Below are positions 14,326 through 17,146 of a stretch of 17,146 nucleotides of DNA, in pieces (position 1 is the first letter of the stretch; the number at the start of each line of letters is the position of its first letter). The position numbers and the translations under genes are program-made. This stretch comes from JAWXCH01 sp034440595 (GTDB lineage: Bacteria; Planctomycetota; Planctomycetia; Pirellulales; JALHPA01), in contig JAWXCH010000526.1 in the NCBI GenBank assembly GCA_034440595.1, forward strand, positions 1-17,146, read 5' to 3'. The notes beneath the pieces are model-generated. The model was not told the origin of the DNA. It saw nothing but the letters and a program-made list of their open reading frames with translations, and made no database searches.

Positions 14326-15708
14326 CTACGGCGCAATGGCGGGTGTCGAGCTTTGGCCGGCGCGGCTTGCAATTCGCGCCGATTTCTCAATGGCTCTTGG
14401 CGACAGCGGAGCGCTGATCTCACGTGCCAGTGGCATTGGCAGCGCTCGCATCAATGGAATGGTCAGCATCCGAGCCACGCCCGAGAGCGCAAAGACGACC
14501 AGGTAAATCTCGTAACCGCCGCCGAGCCATTTGATCAGCATTCCGCCAACCATCGCTCCGGTGAAGGTCGCGATGGCGTATCCCAGGTTGTACAACGTCA
14601 GAATGCTGGTTCGATGCGCTGCTGGAATACAATCAAACGAAGTCAGCACAATCGCCAGTTCAAAACCGCCCCAAGCTATTCCGGCGCAAACTTGCACGAA
14701 CATCAAATAGGCCATGGACGAGCTAAACAGCCACATCACCGGCAATGGAATTACCAAGAAGCCGGAAAGAATCATCAACCGCCGGCTGCCGTAGCTGTGT
14801 GCAAAGACACCAAACCACGGCATGGCGATGGTCTTGGCCAGATGCGATGTTCCCAGCAGGATCATAAAATTCAGGTAGGAAAACTTCAAATGGCCTAATA
14901 TAAACGGGGTGAAGTACGGCCCGGAAATTTGCGCCCCGGCGTACATCATCCAAATGTATAACAGCAAGCGTCCTTCGCCGTGATTTTTCAGGCGATCGAC
15001 CAGCTCGCGCCGACTGGCACCGTGGATTGTGGCAGGGGGTGGACTAGGTTCATGTTGGCTGGCCAGCAAACGCGACGAAACAAACCGACAAATGCCGGCC
15101 AGCATAAAAATTGCTGCAAATGCATCCAGCGAACGGCCGAGCGATTGACCGTATTGCAATGCCAGGCCACCGCCGACAAATCCGGCCAACACGCCAAACT
15201 GCGCCATTCTGTTGCGCCGCGCAATAAATCGCGAGCGGATTCCTTGCGGCACCAATGTCACAGCCCAACTGCTCCAGGCAGGGGAAGTAGCCATGCCGGC
15301 TCCCCAGTAGGTGCCAGCAATGACAAACAATAGCACTGAGGGAATTCTGCCCAGCAAGGCCGCGACGACCAGCGGCACAAAACAGAGGCTCTGAACGGTT
15401 GCGCAACCGACGACCCAGCGCCGATACGAGCCCAGCCAGCGTACTCCCACCGGAGAAATCAGTTGCAACACCGCACCTGCCACCAATGGTACTGAGGCAA
15501 TCAGCCCGGCGGTGACTTCGCCTAGTCCAAGAGCCAGCGCAAACGCGGGCAGGTAGTTTTCGCCGACGCCGACCATTAGGCTGTAGGCGACGCCGTCACC
15601 TAACATGGAGCGCAGATCGTGGCGCGTGGCAGAGCACTCTTTGGCCGAAGTTCGCCTGGCGGCTCCGGTAATGTTTGCATCAATGCGAATTGTCGAACGA
15701 GAAGTCAC
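14326..15708 (-). CDS. Major facilitator superfamily transporter
   Basis: The 460-residue product is a polytopic membrane protein with about 12 hydrophobic helices in two halves separated by a hydrophilic loop (about 214-245, SQHEPSPPPAT... to KNHGEGR). The loop between helices 2 and 3 has GVRWLGSYRRWVVG, an MFS-A-like position, and the helix 4-5 region has PQGIRSRFIARRNRM, typical of MFS permeases; a second copy-like motif is GVFAHSYGSRRLM in the C-terminal half. It should move small solutes across the inner membrane using an ion gradient. The substrate is not readable, though the divergent treZ makes a sugar plausible as a guess only. The first about 28 residues are hydrophilic, so a later start is possible. 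Promoter signals upstream are weak. Confidence 0.85.
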   Translation of the reverse strand: MTSRSTIRIDANITGAARRTSAKECSATRHDLRSMLGDGVAYSLMVGVGENYLPAFALALGLGEVTAGLIASVPLVAGAVLQLISPVGVRWLGSYRRWVVGCATVQSLCFVPLVVAALLGRIPSVLLFVIAGTYWGAGMATSPAWSSWAVTLVPQGIRSRFIARRNRMAQFGVLAGFVGGGLALQYGQSLGRSLDAFAAIFMLAGICRFVSSRLLASQHEPSPPPATIHGASRRELVDRLKNHGEGRLLLYIWMMYAGAQISGPYFTPFILGHLKFSYLNFMILLGTSHLAKTIAMPWFGVFAHSYGSRRLMILSGFLVIPLPVMWLFSSSMAYLMFVQVCAGIAWGGFELAIVLTSFDCIPAAHRTSILTLYNLGYAIATFTGAMVGGMLIKWLGGGYEIYLVVFALSGVARMLTIPLMRALPMPLAREISAPLSPRAIEKSARIASRAGQSSTPAIAP

Positions 15709-16088
15709 GCGAGCAAGTTGTTAAGTCGAATTCGCCAAGATGCCCTGCGGCACCGCTAGCGAAAAATTGCCAATTCCTGTTCCAAGCGGGCGGATCATAC
15801 AGATCCGCGGATGTTGCGGCAACGGCAAGGAGTTCCTCAAATAACTACCCAGATTTCCTGCTCGACCGATGCGCGCTGCTATCGCATGCCCTCTCATACT
15901 GAACCGACGCGATATAATCGTTTCTGATAGTATTATCGTAAATCCGGCCAGTGACAAGTCAATGAAATCATGCAGAATTGCTAACAATCAGCGCGGACGT
16001 GACAATCCCGTTGGTATGTACCAACCAATCGAGGTACACGCTTTGCAGCATACACACGCGGTTGCCTCGTTTCTCGACACTCTTCCCT
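15709..16088. other. Divergent intergenic region between the MFS gene and treZ
   Basis: This gap of about 380 bp should hold both divergent promoters. On the plus strand TATAAT (15913-15918) is a perfect -10 box, but no good -35 lies upstream and it is about 175 bp from treZ. On the minus strand TTGACT or TTGTCA near 15950-15962 with A/T-rich sequence about 15923-15936 could serve the MFS gene. An 88-codon minus ORF inside (15987-15721, TTG start) has no recognisable motif and I do not call it. Confidence 0.35.
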
Positions 16089-16100
16089 ATGGTTAGGTTC

Positions 16101-17146
16101 ATGCGTTCCACAAAAACTGATTTAGTGGCACCTACCAGCGAAATGCCGAACCGGTCATCGCGGCGCCGCCTGCCGGTCGGTGCGGAGGTGCTGCCCGATG
16201 GGGTCCATTTTCGCGTCTGGGCTCCGCTTAGAAAGCAAGTGACGGTCGTTTTTGAGCCATCCGCAGAACATCCCAATGTGCCAGAACCGCTAGCGCTGAC
16301 ATCAGAAGCAGGGGGGTATTTTTCCGGATTGAGTACAACGGCGCGGCATGGCATGCACTATCGGCTGCGTCTCGACGACGACCGACGGTTGTACGCTGAT
16401 CCAGTTTCACGCTTTCAGCCGGATGGCTGTGCTAGTCCGTCACAGATCGTTGACCCCGGTCTGTATCAATGGCAGCAGCCGGACTGGCCGGGGATTTCGA
16501 TCGAAGGGCAGGTGATCTATGAGCTGCACATCGGCACGCTAACGGAGCAAGGAACCTGGCAAGCGGCTGAGGCGTGTCTGCCAAAAATCGCCGACCTCGG
16601 TGTCACCGTGCTAGAGATCATGCCAGTGGCAGAATTTCCCGGGCACTTTGGCTGGGGGTACGACGGAGTGCTGCTGTTTGCACCGACGCGACTGTATGGC
16701 CCGCCGGACAATTTTCGCCATTTTGTCGACGAAGCACATCGTCTCGGAATGGGCGTAATCTTGGACGTGGTCTACAACCACTTTGGCCCGGCGGATAACT
16801 ATCTGGATCAGTTCGCCGGGAATTTTGTTTCGTCGCGACACAGAACCGACTGGGGCGACGCGATTAACTTTGACGGGCAGGATTGTGCGCCAGTGCGCGA
16901 GTTCTTTTTGGCTAACGCCGGCTACTGGATTGACGAGTACCGCTTGGATGGACTGCGGCTGGATGCCATTCAGGCGATTATGGACGATTCACCGTTGCAT
17001 ATTCTGGTGGAGATGACGCGCCACTGCCGCAAGGTGGCTGACAATCGCAGCGTTATCATCACTGCCGAAAGCGAACTGCAACACGCCGAGCTAATTCGGC
17101 CGGAAGCAGACGGAGGATCCGGGCTGGATGCAGCCTGGAACGACGA
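16101..17146 (+). CDS. treZ: Malto-oligosyltrehalose trehalohydrolase, N-terminal part (runs off window)
   Basis: The open frame encodes 348 residues and continues past the window edge. It shows the TreZ plan: an N-terminal beta-sandwich (RRLPVGAEVLPDGVHFRVWAP, 21-42), then a GH13 barrel with YELHIGTL (140-147), MPVAEFPG (174-181) and GWGYDGV (184-190). GH13 region I is DVVYNH (222-227). DGLRLDAI places the nucleophile at Asp288, and ITAESEL the acid/base at Glu323. The enzyme hydrolyses the alpha-1,4 bond next to the trehalose unit of maltooligosyl trehalose, releasing trehalose, usually after TreY. No treY or glycogen gene is visible here; it may lie beyond the edge. ATG 16101 has a weak TTAGG upstream; ATG 16089 and 16143 are in-frame alternatives. 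Similarity to glycogen branching enzymes is excluded by the TreZ-type region around 174-240. Confidence 0.88.
   Translation, partial: MRSTKTDLVAPTSEMPNRSSRRRLPVGAEVLPDGVHFRVWAPLRKQVTVVFEPSAEHPNVPEPLALTSEAGGYFSGLSTTARHGMHYRLRLDDDRRLYADPVSRFQPDGCASPSQIVDPGLYQWQQPDWPGISIEGQVIYELHIGTLTEQGTWQAAEACLPKIADLGVTVLEIMPVAEFPGHFGWGYDGVLLFAPTRLYGPPDNFRHFVDEAHRLGMGVILDVVYNHFGPADNYLDQFAGNFVSSRHRTDWGDAINFDGQDCAPVREFFLANAGYWIDEYRLDGLRLDAIQAIMDDSPLHILVEMTRHCRKVADNRSVIITAESELQHAELIRPEADGGSGLDAAWND

Noticed and set aside
15721..15987. 88-codon minus-strand ORF just upstream of the MFS gene
   Set aside because: It has a TTG start and no ribosome binding site or known motif, and it occupies the expected divergent promoter region.
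1..17146. CRISPR arrays, tRNA/rRNA genes, integrase or classical defence genes
   Set aside because: No regularly spaced repeats, tRNA-like folds or recognisable defence or phage proteins were found on either strand.

Overview
The window looks like planctomycete DNA, most likely from the Pirellulales or a close relative. The evidence is a cytochrome-like surface protein of the PSCyt1/PSCyt2/PSD1 (DUF1549/DUF1553) type next to a Tat-exported DUF1501 protein, an ECF sigma factor of the planctomycete style with its own membrane-bound partner, many secreted proteins, and loose gene packing with REP-like intergenic palindromes. This assignment is inference from gene content; no rRNA or tRNA gene was seen.

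Layout. Positions 1-392 hold nothing convincing. On the minus strand follow a small lipoprotein (393-725) and a Gfo/Idh-type Rossmann protein with two C-terminal membrane helices (890-2170). Upstream of the latter lies an unusually structured minus-strand leader (about 2194-2433): a TTGACA promoter, a near-palindrome, a nine-residue ORF behind a perfect Shine-Dalgarno sequence, and a terminator-like hairpin 34 bp before the start codon. Then come two copies of a REP-like palindrome, a secreted LamG-like protein (2758-3447), a repeat-rich stretch (3497-3704), a possibly broken minus-strand membrane ORF (3729-4187), a four-helix membrane protein (4166-4603) and a secreted WD40-like protein (4884-5918). 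A palindrome and a 5'-truncated TPR gene remnant (6070-6423, minus) separate this from the main block.

The main block (6615-12728, all plus) is probably one regulatory unit: ECF sigma factor, membrane anti-sigma-like protein, secreted coiled-coil protein, PSCyt1/DUF1549/DUF1553 protein and DUF1501 protein. The PSCyt gene is split by a one-base frameshift near 10785, so it appears as two ORFs. A perfect 16-bp palindrome sits just before it. The likely logic, inferred from family and order, is a sigma/anti-sigma pair controlling export of a heme-containing surface or periplasmic complex.

The right end has a TMEM143/DUF3754-like membrane protein (12973-14307), a convergent MFS transporter (14326-15708, minus), and the first 348 codons of malto-oligosyltrehalose trehalohydrolase (treZ), which runs off the window. 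The least explained features are the structured leader before the Gfo/Idh gene and the frameshifted PSCyt gene with its upstream palindrome. I saw no CRISPR array, phage module or classical defence system.
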